Shown in pieces: positions 55,049 through 63,958 of a stretch of DNA of 64,000 nt; the stretch's first letter is position 1, and each line of letters opens with the position of its first letter. This DNA is from Schlesneria sp. (GTDB taxonomy: Bacteria > Planctomycetota > Planctomycetia > Planctomycetales > Planctomycetaceae). The translations under genes and the position numbers were made by a program. The stretch is from assembly GCA_028291515.1 (NCBI GenBank), contig JAQGHU010000046.1:1-64000 (forward strand), given 5' to 3'. Below the pieces are notes generated by a model. It was not told the origin of the DNA, did no database searches, and worked only from the letters and a program-made list of their open reading frames with translations.

Positions 55049-55999
55049 ATGCGAAAAAGTGATAAAGACGAACACTGGCTCGAAATCTCGTTGATCATCG
55101 TCACGCTCGGCCTGAGTTGCCTGATGTGGCAATTGACCGGGTACAAGCTAATCGTCTTGAATCTGTTCTTCCTGCCGGTGGTGCTGGCGGGGTTCTTCCT
55201 GGGGCGATATCGCGCCGGTGTCCTGGCTTCGTTTGCTGTGATCTCGGCCTCGGTCGTCACGGCTCTTAACCTCGGTGACTTCGCCACTCTCTCGTCGCCT
55301 TTGGTGATTGCGTTAGCAGTCACATTGTGGGCCGCAGTACTGGGTCTGGTCGCGTTGCTGGTGGGGACACTGAGTGACGAACGTGATCACACGATGCGAG
55401 AATTGCATGAAGCTCATGTGGGCGTCGTGGAAGTCCTGGCCAAATATCTGCAATCAGCGAACCCGAAACTCAAGGATCGCTCGAAACGAGTGGCGGAATT
55501 GAGCGAAGCGGTCGCACGCGAGCTGAAAATGCCCGTTCGCGATTGCGACGACATTCGTGTGGCGGCGCTGTTGTACGACATGGAAAACATTGAAATTACT
55601 GCCAGGGTGATTCGTAAAGCGGTTGGAGATATTGAAACCCAGCAGGAACAGCATTCGTTCCATGGCTCTGAACTGGCAAACTCTTTGGGAGTTGTCCTGT
55701 CGAGTGCGTTTCCCTTGTTGACGAGCCAGTCGGAAGGGGACTTGTTAGGGCAAAACTCCGGACCGGCGTCGCTTCCAGCGGGGGCTCATATCATTCGCGC
55801 CGTCCGAGGTTATGACAACTACGTGCACGACGTGAAGTGGGGGCAAAACGACGCCAGCGCCCGGCAAGATGCGGTTAGCGAACTTCGCCGCGACTTCGAT
55901 GCCGAGTACCCATCGTATGTTGTCGACGCTCTGGAACGCGTTGTCGCTCGTGATGTGCCACGACGACCGGTCGATCAGTTGTTGTCGGTCGTTCGCTGA
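55049..55999 (+). CDS. Membrane protein with degenerate HD domain
   Basis: 316-aa protein with four membrane helices in the first 110 residues (SLIIVTLGLSCLMWQLTGY, FLPVVLAGFFLGRYRAG and others), then a cytoplasmic helical domain that follows the HD-GYP layout. The catalytic HDIGK is replaced by YDMEN (176-180, AALLYDMENIEI), and the later HHERWDGNGYP motif is missing. It is therefore unlikely to hydrolyse anything and could be a receptor or regulator for its neighbour. It follows the intact HD-GYP gene by 51 bp. The last 25 bp overlap the minus-strand gene that follows. The binding site of ATG 55049 is poor. Confidence 0.75.
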   Translation: MRKSDKDEHWLEISLIIVTLGLSCLMWQLTGYKLIVLNLFFLPVVLAGFFLGRYRAGVLASFAVISASVVTALNLGDFATLSSPLVIALAVTLWAAVLGLVALLVGTLSDERDHTMRELHEAHVGVVEVLAKYLQSANPKLKDRSKRVAELSEAVARELKMPVRDCDDIRVAALLYDMENIEITARVIRKAVGDIETQQEQHSFHGSELANSLGVVLSSAFPLLTSQSEGDLLGQNSGPASLPAGAHIIRAVRGYDNYVHDVKWGQNDASARQDAVSELRRDFDAEYPSYVVDALERVVARDVPRRPVDQLLSVVR

Positions 56000-56379
56000 T
56001 CGCCAGACGGGATCTCCGTTTTCAGCAACTGTCGGACCGCATGAAAATCGCGGTGCAGTTGCTGTTGAGCACTTTGTGACGTTCGCGCGGCGGTCTGTAA
56101 TCGCTTTGACATCGCGTACGGCGATGTCGATGGGCGCACGGCATCCCGGGATGATCGGACTGCTTGTCTGAACGCCTGCGCTGAAAAATACAATCCACCA
56201 CCCAGCGATGTCGCCAGGATTGTTGCCGTCGCGAGTGCGATTGAAAACCGCAAACTCTGTGATCCCGCTTCGAGTATGGCCGCGATCGCAGTGGCAATGC
56301 GAGTTCCGATCCCCGCTGCCTTCAACGCCCCCGGCTGCGACGTCCCCAGCGATGTGTCGATATTCCGGGCCGTGGTCAA
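55975..56379 (-). CDS. Small membrane protein of unknown function
   Basis: 134-aa protein with one clear hydrophobic segment (LRFSIALATATILATSLGGGLYFSAQAF, about 43-70) between Ala/Thr-rich flanks and a helical C-terminus. It is not similar to any family I know. The start is TTG 56379, preceded by GGAAGAAGAA at good spacing. The 3' end overlaps that of the degenerate HD gene by 25 bp on the other strand. It is divergent to the rhomboid-like gene. Confidence is limited because there is no homology support. Confidence 0.5.
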   Translation of the reverse strand: MTTARNIDTSLGTSQPGALKAAGIGTRIATAIAAILEAGSQSLRFSIALATATILATSLGGGLYFSAQAFRQAVRSSRDAVRPSTSPYAMSKRLQTAARTSQSAQQQLHRDFHAVRQLLKTEIPSGDQRTTDNN

Positions 56380-56564
56380 GGCGTTCTTCTTCCGAGCGAG
56401 TGCGAGTCGTTTAAGGAGTGCAGCGTAAACTACGCGGGTAAGCGTGCGGAAGGTTAATTTTTCGCCAAAACCCGCATTCTCGCGACCCGGTCGTCGATTT
56501 GTTACAAATATTTCATGCTAGAATCCGCCGCCTTGCTCCGCCATCCTCACGTGGAGTCCTCGCG

Positions 56565-58109
56565 ATGCTCGTGCCCATTAGTACCGATGCGCCGATCTAC
56601 CATTTTCCCTGGATGACGATCACGCTGATTGTGGTGAACTGCGTCACGTTCGGCTTAACCGGTATGGGAGCCAACTCTGACGGCTGGCTGTTGCAGTACG
56701 GAAACGGACTGCATCCGCTGGAATGGTTGGCCTACAACTTCCTGCATTTCGGCCCGATGCATTTGCTGGGCAACATGTTCTTCTTGTGGGCGTTCGGAAT
56801 TGTCGTCGAAGGAAAACTGGGCTGGTGGAAGTTTCTGGCGATCTATCTGGGGATCGGCATCGTCGGAGGATTGTTGATTCAAGTTGCGATGCTTGGCTAT
56901 CGAGCCCAGTTTGAAGACTTTGCCAGGCAATCTCAGCCGTCTCCATCGTGGTTTGAGCCGACCCCCGTGTTCGCTCAGGAAGTTAAGGCCGATGGCCCGC
57001 TGATGGATGATGATGAAGAGATGATTCCTGGCGAGAACGAGGATGCCGACGAGCACCTGACTCCGGCTGAACTGGAGCAACTGCACCAGCATCTGACCAA
57101 AATGTACAAGCCGGGGGCAGGGGGGGCCTCGCTGGTCGTCTTTGCATTGCTAGGGATTGTGTTGATCTGGGCTCCGAAAAATGAGGTCACGTGCTTCTTT
57201 CTTGCCGGATTCCGCGCTGGGACGTTCGAGTTGGAATATCTCTACTTCTGTGGACTCAAGATTGCCTCTGAAGTGATTGGCACCATTTGGGGTGTTCGTG
57301 GGTTCGAAGTCACGTCGGAAGTGGCTCACTTGCTGGGTGCTGGCCTGGGCTGTGGAGTTGCCACCTGGTTCTTGAAAGCCAATTGGGTCGATTGCGAGAA
57401 CTGGGATTTGTTCGCCTATGCGCAGAACAAGCATGGCGGCGTGTCGCACGTGGGCAGTTGGCAAGACGCCGCGCTGGTTTCGCATCGCCGCGACCGAAAG
57501 ATAGCGACTCCCGAGTTAGATGAACTCAGTTCCAACACCGATCGACCTACGAAGGCGAAGAAGCGGCGAGCCAAATCAAAGATGGTGGCGCTGGAGTCAT
57601 TCGACGATGATTTTCCATTGGAAGAGCCACCAACGAAACCCGTCCCAATGAACGAAGAATCCGATGAACCGTCGGAGAAGAAGAAGCCGGTTCAAGAACC
57701 ATCCGCTGCGTCTGCCTCGCCATTGCGCCAGATTCGGAGCGCCATTAAAGAAGGCCGCTTGAATGACGCGCTTGCTGAGGTGCGCCGTCGACGCTCGGAA
57801 GATCGAAGTTTTGAACTTCCCAAAGCGGAACTAAGCGCCTTGGCCGAGGGGTATTTCAAGACGCAGAACGTGCGCGATTCAAAACCACTGTTGGAAGAAT
57901 ACATTAAACGATTTCCTGCTGAAGCAGATCGTCATCGTGTCAAACTGGCTGTGCTGTACGTGAAGTTCTTGAAGCGCCCCGCCGCCGCTTTGAAATTGCT
58001 GGCCTCTGTCGACAAAGCCACGTTGTCAGACGATTATCAGTCCATTCATCAGCGTGCTGCGCGCCAGGCACAGCAACTGATTGCGGATGGGGCGGTGGAT
58101 GCGACATGA
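56565..58109 (+). CDS. Rhomboid-family intramembrane protease-like protein with TPR-like tail
   Basis: 514-aa membrane protein. The rhomboid core has FGPMHLLGNMFFLWAFG (63-79, with H66 and N70), the catalytic Ser189 in GGASLVVFALLG and His255 in EVAHLLGAGLG. The Ser motif is GASL instead of the usual GxSG. About 70 mostly acidic residues (115-184, including MDDDEEMIPGENEDADEH) are inserted between two helices, as in large planctomycete rhomboids. After the last helix (about 270) a Lys/Glu-rich linker leads to a helical TPR-like domain (about 395-514). Protease activity is inferred. ATG 56565 has GGAG upstream; the open frame from 56499 is not used. Confidence 0.82.
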   Translation: MLVPISTDAPIYHFPWMTITLIVVNCVTFGLTGMGANSDGWLLQYGNGLHPLEWLAYNFLHFGPMHLLGNMFFLWAFGIVVEGKLGWWKFLAIYLGIGIVGGLLIQVAMLGYRAQFEDFARQSQPSPSWFEPTPVFAQEVKADGPLMDDDEEMIPGENEDADEHLTPAELEQLHQHLTKMYKPGAGGASLVVFALLGIVLIWAPKNEVTCFFLAGFRAGTFELEYLYFCGLKIASEVIGTIWGVRGFEVTSEVAHLLGAGLGCGVATWFLKANWVDCENWDLFAYAQNKHGGVSHVGSWQDAALVSHRRDRKIATPELDELSSNTDRPTKAKKRRAKSKMVALESFDDDFPLEEPPTKPVPMNEESDEPSEKKKPVQEPSAASASPLRQIRSAIKEGRLNDALAEVRRRRSEDRSFELPKAELSALAEGYFKTQNVRDSKPLLEEYIKRFPAEADRHRVKLAVLYVKFLKRPAAALKLLASVDKATLSDDYQSIHQRAARQAQQLIADGAVDAT

Positions 58110-58139
58110 GTCACATTTCAAAGTATGAGGAATTTGCGA

Positions 58140-59135
58140 ATGCCTGCTGATCCAACGAAGACACATGTTTCGAAGACGCTGCCGCATACCGCCCCGCTCG
58201 TCGGGTGTCGTTTTGATCCCACAGGGAAGTACATCTTTGCGGGTGGCGAAGACAACAAGATCGTCCGTTGGGAATTGGCGACGGGAACCAAGACGGAGCT
58301 CACGGCGCACGAGAGTTGGGTCCACAGTCTCGTTTTTTCCGCGAACGGGGAAACTTTGGTTTCTGGTGGCTATGACGGCCGATTGATTTGGTGGCCAGCC
58401 ACAGCCGAGATGCCGACCCCGATTCGTTCAGTCGAGGCACATCAAGGCTGGATTCGCGCGATCGCGCTAAGTCCCGATGGAAAAGTGCTGGCGAGTTGCG
58501 GGAACGATTTGAAGGTCAAGCTCTGGAATATGACTGACGGAACGCTCATCCGAGAATTAAACGGACATGAGCGACACGTCTATCACGTGGCCTTTCATCC
58601 AGATGGCAAACAGTTGGTATCGGGTGATTTGACGGCCAAGTTTATTCATTGGGAAGTGGAGACCGGCAATCGCGTCCGCGATTTCGTCGTTGCCAGTCTC
58701 ACGAAGTATGACGCCGGTTTTATGGCCGACTACGGCGGGCCGTACTGCATGCAGTTTGCTGCCGACGGCAAGCGTCTGGTTGCTGGTGGAATCACGAATG
58801 TGACCAACGCTTTTGCCGGGGTCGGGAATCCGATCATTGTGGAAATCGATTGGGAAACGGGCAAGGAATCGATCTCACATCTGGTCAAAGCAAACATCAA
58901 CGGCAAGGCTTTCGGTTTGGCACTGCATCCCGAAGGATTCTTGATTGTGGCCACGGGTGGTGGCGGTGGCGGGCATCTTTATTTCTGGAAGCACGACTCC
59001 AAGGACGAGTTTCACACGCTGAATCTTGGAAACACCTGCCGCGATCTGTCACTGCATCCCGACAATCTGCAACTCGCGACTTGTCATCACGACAAGAATG
59101 TCCGCATCAGTGTGATGGCACCCAAGCCAGCCTGA
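58140..59135 (+). CDS. WD40-repeat protein
   Basis: 331-aa beta-propeller with about seven WD40 repeats, e.g. GCRFDPTGKYIFAGGEDNKI, LVFSANGETLVSGGYDGRL, IALSPDGKVLASCGNDLKV and VAFHPDGKQLVSGDLTAK, each with the GH..V / D..I..W pattern. No signal peptide or membrane segment is seen, so it is probably cytoplasmic. Its partner is unknown; the next gene, 66 bp downstream, is the large exported propeller/cytochrome protein, but cooperation is not evident. ATG 58140 is chosen because GAGGAA precedes it by seven bases; a further ATG at 58125 lies upstream. Confidence 0.8.
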   Translation: MPADPTKTHVSKTLPHTAPLVGCRFDPTGKYIFAGGEDNKIVRWELATGTKTELTAHESWVHSLVFSANGETLVSGGYDGRLIWWPATAEMPTPIRSVEAHQGWIRAIALSPDGKVLASCGNDLKVKLWNMTDGTLIRELNGHERHVYHVAFHPDGKQLVSGDLTAKFIHWEVETGNRVRDFVVASLTKYDAGFMADYGGPYCMQFAADGKRLVAGGITNVTNAFAGVGNPIIVEIDWETGKESISHLVKANINGKAFGLALHPEGFLIVATGGGGGGHLYFWKHDSKDEFHTLNLGNTCRDLSLHPDNLQLATCHHDKNVRISVMAPKPA

Positions 59136-59201
59136 AGGCCAGTCTCGACGCAAATTGGGGATCGTCACAAGATCGCGGGAAGCGAACGGAGGGTAGTCAG
59201 C

Positions 59202-62200
59202 ATGCGCCACTTGATGGTTTGTGGACTTGTGATCGGATTCGCGTTGACTCGCTGTTTGATCGCTGGTGAACAGCAGTTGAACGGTCAGAAATTCACTCTT
59301 CCCGACGGATTCACGATCGAACTCGTGGCCACATCACCCTTGGTCGACCGACCGATCACGGCAGACTTTGACGAACACGGCTATCTCTACGTTGCGGATT
59401 CGTCGGGATCAAATGATCCGGTTCAGAAACAACTGGCAGACAAATCGCATCGCATCGTGCGGCTCCAGGATTCGGATGGCGATGGCGTATTCGATAAGAG
59501 TGTCGTGTTTGCCGACAAGATGATGTTCCCCGAAGGAACCCTGTGGTACGACGGCTCTCTTTATGTGGCCGCCCCGCCCAGCATCTGGAAACTGACTGAC
59601 ACCGATGGTGACGGGATTGCCGATCGCCGCGAAGAATGGTTCGCGGGAAAGACGTTAACTGGCTGCGCCAATGATCTGCATGGTCCCTATCTGGGGCCAG
59701 ACGGGTTGATCTATTGGTGCAAAGGGGCCTTTGCTGAGCAGACCTACGAGCAGCCTGGAAAGAAGCCGCTGATCACGAAAGCGGCCCATATTTTCCGCCG
59801 CCGAGCAGACGGAACTGGTCCGGTTGAAAGCGTGATGACTGGCGGCATGGACAATCCCGTCGACGTGGTGTTCACTCCAGGAGGGGAAAGGTTATTCACC
59901 ACGACATTTCTGCAGAATCCAAGCGGCGGATTGCGCGACGGAATCATTCACGCCGTTTGTGGCGGAGTGTATGGCAAGGTTCATAACGTCACGGACTTTC
60001 ATCCGCGAACGGGAGAGTTATTGCCGCCGCTGATCCACTTGGGCGCGGCCGCGCCGTGCGGGCTGACTCGATATGCATCCGATTCGTTTGGAACGGCGTA
60101 TTGTGACAACGTCTTCGCGTGTCAATTCAATTTGCACAAAGTATCACGCCACCAACTGAAGCCCGCCGGAGCCACGTTTCAATCGGTGGACTCTGACTTC
60201 GTGCTCTCCGACAACATCGACTTCCATCCGACCGATGTGATCGAAGATGCCGATGGAAGTCTGATCATTTGCGACACGGGAGGGTGGTACAAGCTCTGCT
60301 GTCCGACATCGCAGCTTGCCAAACCGGATGTGATCGGTGCTGTCTATCGTGTTCGGCGCACCGGGAGTCGAGTTGTTGACGATCCGCGTGGGACGAAACT
60401 GCATTGGTCCGATATGTCCGCGAACGAACTGTCGCGCTTGTTGGATGATCCGCGTCCTGCGGTGCGGCAGCGAGTGATTCATCTCCTTGGGCGACAAGGC
60501 TCTAAAACGATTGGTGCCCTGACGCCGTTGTTCCGTGTACTGGAAGACGGAACAAGTCTGACCGATCAGGAACTAGTTGATTCGACGCTCGCCGTGCGTC
60601 CGAGACGTGCATCGGAGTTAGCGCGCCTAAACGCAGTCTGGGCTCTGACTCGGATTGACCTGCCTGAGGCAAGAGCACTGGTTCGACAGGCGTTGTTTGG
60701 TCCGGGTCTGACGGTTCGACAAGCCGCATTGCAGTCGATCAGCTTGTGGCGTGATCGCGAAGCAGCGCCGCAGGCCAAAGCGTTGTTGAGGATTTGCAAT
60801 CCGCAGAATCAACGTTTGGCGGCGGAAGTCATGGGGCGAATTGAGGACAAATCCGCTGTTCCTGACCTGCTGGCGGCGGCCGAAGTCAAAGAGTCTTCGG
60901 ATCGAATCCGCGAGCACAGCATTATCTACGCGCTCATCGAAATTGCCGATGTGGAAGCAACCAGGCAGGGACTAGTCAGCCCCCATTCGTCTGTCCAGCG
61001 AGCGGCCTTGATTGCTTTGGACCAAATGCCCGGTGGAAAACTCGAACCGGCGAGTGTTGTCGCATTATTGTCGTCAATGGATCAAGTGCTCAAGCAAACG
61101 GCGCTGTGGTTGATCGAGCGGCATCCCGAGTGGGGTGACGCCGTTGCTGGTCATTTGCGTCACCAGTTGGCTCAATCGGATCTGTCGGACAACGATCAAG
61201 CAGAGCTTACCTCGTTGCTCGCCCGGTTCGCGGGGACGTTCACGATCCAGGAGCTGCTGGCGAGTCAGCTCTCAATGCCTACGGTTGGCCAGATCACTTC
61301 AACATCGCAACGAGTCGCTTTGGCTGCGATGCAGAAGTCTGGTTTGAAGCAGATGCCCGAGTTGTGGGTTGCTCCCTTGTCGCGAGTGCTGTCATCTCCT
61401 GATGGCGATCTCCAGTCGAGCGGCGTTGCTGTCGTGCGATCGCTGCCGCTGCCGAAGAGTGGAATAGATCAACTCCTGGTCGCGTTGCAGCAGATTGCAA
61501 TGCAATCGCAGTCGCCCGTTGAGCGAAGAATCGAAGCAATGGCTGCATTACCTGCGGGCGCAACCTTCGAGGATTCACTTTTGGAATTGCTGCTGAACAA
61601 CCTCGGCGAGCATGCGTCGGTCAGCACACGGTCGGCTTCAGTGGAGGTCTTGATCAAAGCGAAACTCAGCGTTGCCCAGCAGATCTCGGTTGCCGCAGCA
61701 ATTCCGAGCGTAGGGCCGCTGGAGCTTAGTCGATTGCTGAGTGTGTTTGATGCCGCGACCGATGAAAACGTCGGTCGAAGACTGATTGCGGGCTTGCAGC
61801 AGTCCCCAGTGCTGACCAGCTTGCGAGTCGATACAGTAAAACTGCGCATGGCGAAGTTCCCGCCAATCGTGCAGAAAGTGGCGGAGCCGCTCTATGCGGA
61901 AATCAATGCTGAAGCGGGGCGACAACAGCAGCGATTGGACGAAGTTGTCAGCTTGCTTGGTAAAGGGGATGTGCGTCGCGGGCAGTTGGTCTTCCAGAAT
62001 TCAAAGGCTGCCTGTTCGGCCTGTCACGCGATTGGATATCTGGGTGGAACCGTTGGTCCTGACTTGTCGCGGATCGGGCAGATTCGTTCCGAGCGAGATC
62101 TTCTGGAGGCACTGTTGTTTCCCAGTGTCAGTTTCGTTCGCAGCTACGAGCCGATTCTAATCGTCACCAAGTCGGGAAAGTCATTCAACGGGTTGATCCG

Positions 62201-62381
62201 CCGGGAATCACCAGACGAAATCACCTTGGTGACTGGGGCGAAAGAGGAAACGCGGATTTCCCGTGATGACATTGAAGAGATTCGGCCGGGCACCGTGTCG
62301 ATCATGCCGGCGGGGTTGGAAACTCAACTCACGAAAGAGCAACTCGCGGATCTCGTTGCGTTTTTGAAGTCGCGTCAATGA
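59202..62381 (+). CDS. PVC-type propeller/HEAT/cytochrome c protein
   Basis: 1059-aa exported protein. The signal peptide (RHLMVCGLVIGFALTRCLIAGE) is followed by a membrane-bound-dehydrogenase-like beta-propeller (about 25-390: DGFTIELVATSPLVDRPI, DSDGDGVFDKSVVFA, FPEGTLWYDGSLYVA, CGLTRYASDSFG). HEAT-like repeats follow (about 410-880) and then a C-terminal cytochrome c module with heme site CSACH (938-942), VGPDLSRIG, and a probable axial Met in IMPAGLE. This architecture is characteristic of Planctomycetota/Verrucomicrobiota. The role is thought to be in periplasmic oxidation, possibly of sugars; the substrate is unknown. ATG 59202 has GGAGGG upstream. Confidence 0.87.
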   Translation: MRHLMVCGLVIGFALTRCLIAGEQQLNGQKFTLPDGFTIELVATSPLVDRPITADFDEHGYLYVADSSGSNDPVQKQLADKSHRIVRLQDSDGDGVFDKSVVFADKMMFPEGTLWYDGSLYVAAPPSIWKLTDTDGDGIADRREEWFAGKTLTGCANDLHGPYLGPDGLIYWCKGAFAEQTYEQPGKKPLITKAAHIFRRRADGTGPVESVMTGGMDNPVDVVFTPGGERLFTTTFLQNPSGGLRDGIIHAVCGGVYGKVHNVTDFHPRTGELLPPLIHLGAAAPCGLTRYASDSFGTAYCDNVFACQFNLHKVSRHQLKPAGATFQSVDSDFVLSDNIDFHPTDVIEDADGSLIICDTGGWYKLCCPTSQLAKPDVIGAVYRVRRTGSRVVDDPRGTKLHWSDMSANELSRLLDDPRPAVRQRVIHLLGRQGSKTIGALTPLFRVLEDGTSLTDQELVDSTLAVRPRRASELARLNAVWALTRIDLPEARALVRQALFGPGLTVRQAALQSISLWRDREAAPQAKALLRICNPQNQRLAAEVMGRIEDKSAVPDLLAAAEVKESSDRIREHSIIYALIEIADVEATRQGLVSPHSSVQRAALIALDQMPGGKLEPASVVALLSSMDQVLKQTALWLIERHPEWGDAVAGHLRHQLAQSDLSDNDQAELTSLLARFAGTFTIQELLASQLSMPTVGQITSTSQRVALAAMQKSGLKQMPELWVAPLSRVLSSPDGDLQSSGVAVVRSLPLPKSGIDQLLVALQQIAMQSQSPVERRIEAMAALPAGATFEDSLLELLLNNLGEHASVSTRSASVEVLIKAKLSVAQQISVAAAIPSVGPLELSRLLSVFDAATDENVGRRLIAGLQQSPVLTSLRVDTVKLRMAKFPPIVQKVAEPLYAEINAEAGRQQQRLDEVVSLLGKGDVRRGQLVFQNSKAACSACHAIGYLGGTVGPDLSRIGQIRSERDLLEALLFPSVSFVRSYEPILIVTKSGKSFNGLIRRESPDEITLVTGAKEETRISRDDIEEIRPGTVSIMPAGLETQLTKEQLADLVAFLKSRQ

Positions 62382-62413
62382 TCGCAATCAAGTGGGGCCG
62401 GAACGTGCTGCAA

Positions 62414-62674
62414 TCACTTAGGGAAGCCGTCGTGTGTCTTGTTCACCACCAGGCCGCGATCGTCAATTTCGACCGTGATCGAACGAGAGTTTGATCCTTG
62501 CCAGGTCTTGATCGATTCGTACGAGTGCGGCTTGCGCCCCCCCAGAATTTTTTCGACCTCTTCCAATTTCATTCCCGTCTCGATGCGTTGGAAGTTCGCC
62601 ATGTTGATGGGATCTGAGCATCCCGACAACAACAGCAAGCCGAAGGCCGCAACGAGGGGATAGATTCGGTTCAT
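62414..62674 (-). CDS. Small lipoprotein, BamE/SmpA-like
   Basis: 86-aa lipoprotein. MNRIYPLVAAFGLLLLSGCSD has a clean lipobox (LLSGC). The rest, NFQRIETGMKLEEVEKILGG, and TVEIDDRGLVVNKTHDGFP, follows the SmpA/OmlA/BamE fold pattern (I.xGM...V..iLG). Many unrelated lipoproteins share this fold, so BAM-complex membership is not implied. ATG 62674 is used; the frame runs far upstream to 63034 only because it overlaps the PNP gene antisense-free in another frame. It starts 5 bp after the PNP stop, so both are in one transcript. Confidence 0.75.
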   Translation of the reverse strand: MNRIYPLVAAFGLLLLSGCSDPINMANFQRIETGMKLEEVEKILGGRKPHSYESIKTWQGSNSRSITVEIDDRGLVVNKTHDGFPK

Positions 62675-62679
62675 GGGAT

Positions 62680-63504
62680 TCACGCCAACTGCTCGACCAC
62701 TCGTGGAATCAACTTCGCAAGTTTCTGACCACCGATCGCGGCGTTGGCCAGGATCTTTTGAATGTCGACTGATTCCAGGTGGTCTGGCAGGCACAAGTCG
62801 GTCACAACGGAAAATCCCAACACCTGCATGCTGCTGTGAACGGCGACCAACACTTCGGGAACAGTGGACATCCCCACGACATCCGCACCGAATGCTTTGA
62901 GCATTCGGTATTCGGCGCGAGTTTCCAGGTTGGGGCCGGGAACCGCTACGAAGACACCTTTGGGTAGGTGAATCCCCAACTCCAGCGCTGCGGCGCGGGC
63001 CAGTCCGATCAGTCTGCGACTGTAGGGCACGCACAGATCCGGCCAGCGTGGTCCCAGGCGATCCTCATTCACACCGCGCAGCGGATTGTCGGGCATCAGA
63101 TTGATGTGGTCTTCGATCACGACGATGTCGGCCAGGTCGAGCTGCGGGTTGATTCCCCCGGCCGCATTCGTCACTAGCAACGTATCGGCCCCCAGCGCCT
63201 TCATGACGCGGACAGGAAAAGTGACCTGTTGTAGCGAATAACCTTCGTAGTAATGAAAGCGTCCCTCCATCGCGACGATGGGGACACCACGCAATGTTCC
63301 GCAGACCAGGCGACCCGCGTGCGATGGGGCGGTGGAGATCGGAAAGTGGGGGATCTCGCCGTAAGGGATTGCGGCTTGAATATCGATCTGTTCTGTCAGA
63401 CCGCCCAAGCCCGTCCCCAGGATCATGCCAACTTTGGCCTGTCCCGTCCAAGACTGCTGAATGAACGAGACAGCAGTTTGAATTTGATCGACAAGCCCAT
63501 GCAC
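62680..63504 (-). CDS. Purine nucleoside phosphorylase
   Basis: 274-aa trimeric-type purine nucleoside phosphorylase, splitting purine nucleosides with phosphate to base and ribose-1-phosphate. Motifs: [15 protein letters not shown] (phosphate-binding loop), [26 protein letters not shown], and [30 protein letters not shown] (signature). The length fits the family (about 270-290). The start is set at GTG 63504, which has an excellent GAGGAG seven bases upstream. The longer frame to 63585 runs through a terminator of the upstream gene and is rejected. A small lipoprotein gene follows after 5 bp. Confidence 0.9.
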   Translation of the reverse strand: MHGLVDQIQTAVSFIQQSWTGQAKVGMILGTGLGGLTEQIDIQAAIPYGEIPHFPISTAPSHAGRLVCGTLRGVPIVAMEGRFHYYEGYSLQQVTFPVRVMKALGADTLLVTNAAGGINPQLDLADIVVIEDHINLMPDNPLRGVNEDRLGPRWPDLCVPYSRRLIGLARAAALELGIHLPKGVFVAVPGPNLETRAEYRMLKAFGADVVGMSTVPEVLVAVHSSMQVLGFSVVTDLCLPDHLESVDIQKILANAAIGGQKLAKLIPRVVEQLA

Positions 63505-63541
63505 GATGCCGCTCCTCGTTCCGCGTGCGTCTTCATCAATT

Positions 63542-63582
63542 AAAAAAGCACCGGCCAACGGTCCGTAGAGACCGACGGCCGG
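63542..63582 (-). terminator. Intrinsic terminator after the acidic-protein gene
   Basis: On the minus strand CCGGCC-type arms (63551-63556 with 63577-63582) and CGGTC/GACCG (63559-63563 with 63570-63574) form a two-part stem. A run of six Ts (plus-strand A run at 63542-63547) follows. It separates the acidic-protein gene from the PNP operon. Confidence 0.75.
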
Positions 63583-63646
63583 CATTCCAAGCTGTCGTGT
63601 CCACCCGCGGCGCCACAGTCAAGGACGTGACGCCTGGATCAGGCGA

Positions 63647-63958
63647 TTAATAGTCGTCGTCTTCATCGTCTTCTTCTTCGTCATCATCGTCGTCATCGAA
63701 TTCGTCGTCATCTTCGAATTCTTCTTCGTCGTCTTCAAAATCTTCGTCATCGTCGAAGTCATCGAAGTCGTCTTCCAGTTCTTCTTCTTCGAGGTCTTCG
63801 ACTTCCTCTTCTTCGAATTCTTCTTCATCGCCGAATTCATCGCCGCCTGCGGGGCCACCTTCTTCGTCGGCCATGTACGGCGCCACGGCGACATCGGATG
63901 CATCGGTGGGGAACAGGCCGGCCAACGCGTGTTCTTCGTCGAGCACAACTTTGGACAT
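63647..63958 (-). CDS. Hyperacidic low-complexity protein
   Basis: 103-aa protein. The first 35 residues (MSKVVLDEEHALAGLFPTD, ASDVAVAPYMADEEGG) are ordinary, and the remaining two-thirds is almost only Asp and Glu with some Phe, Val, Leu, ending DDEDDDY. The coding DNA is a run of GAA/GAT-type triplets, so replication slippage could change its length. It has no signal peptide. It could be a charged tail for binding basic proteins, ribosomal proteins or divalent cations; nothing more can be said. ATG 63958 has a GAGG upstream; the ATG at 63985 does not. The terminator at 63542-63582 follows. Confidence 0.65.
   Translation of the reverse strand: MSKVVLDEEHALAGLFPTDASDVAVAPYMADEEGGPAGGDEFGDEEEFEEEEVEDLEEEELEDDFDDFDDDEDFEDDEEEFEDDDEFDDDDDDEEEDDEDDDY

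Noticed and set aside
62674-63034. N-terminal extension of the small lipoprotein
   Set aside because: The extension overlaps the well-supported PNP gene in another frame and would bury the lipobox signal.
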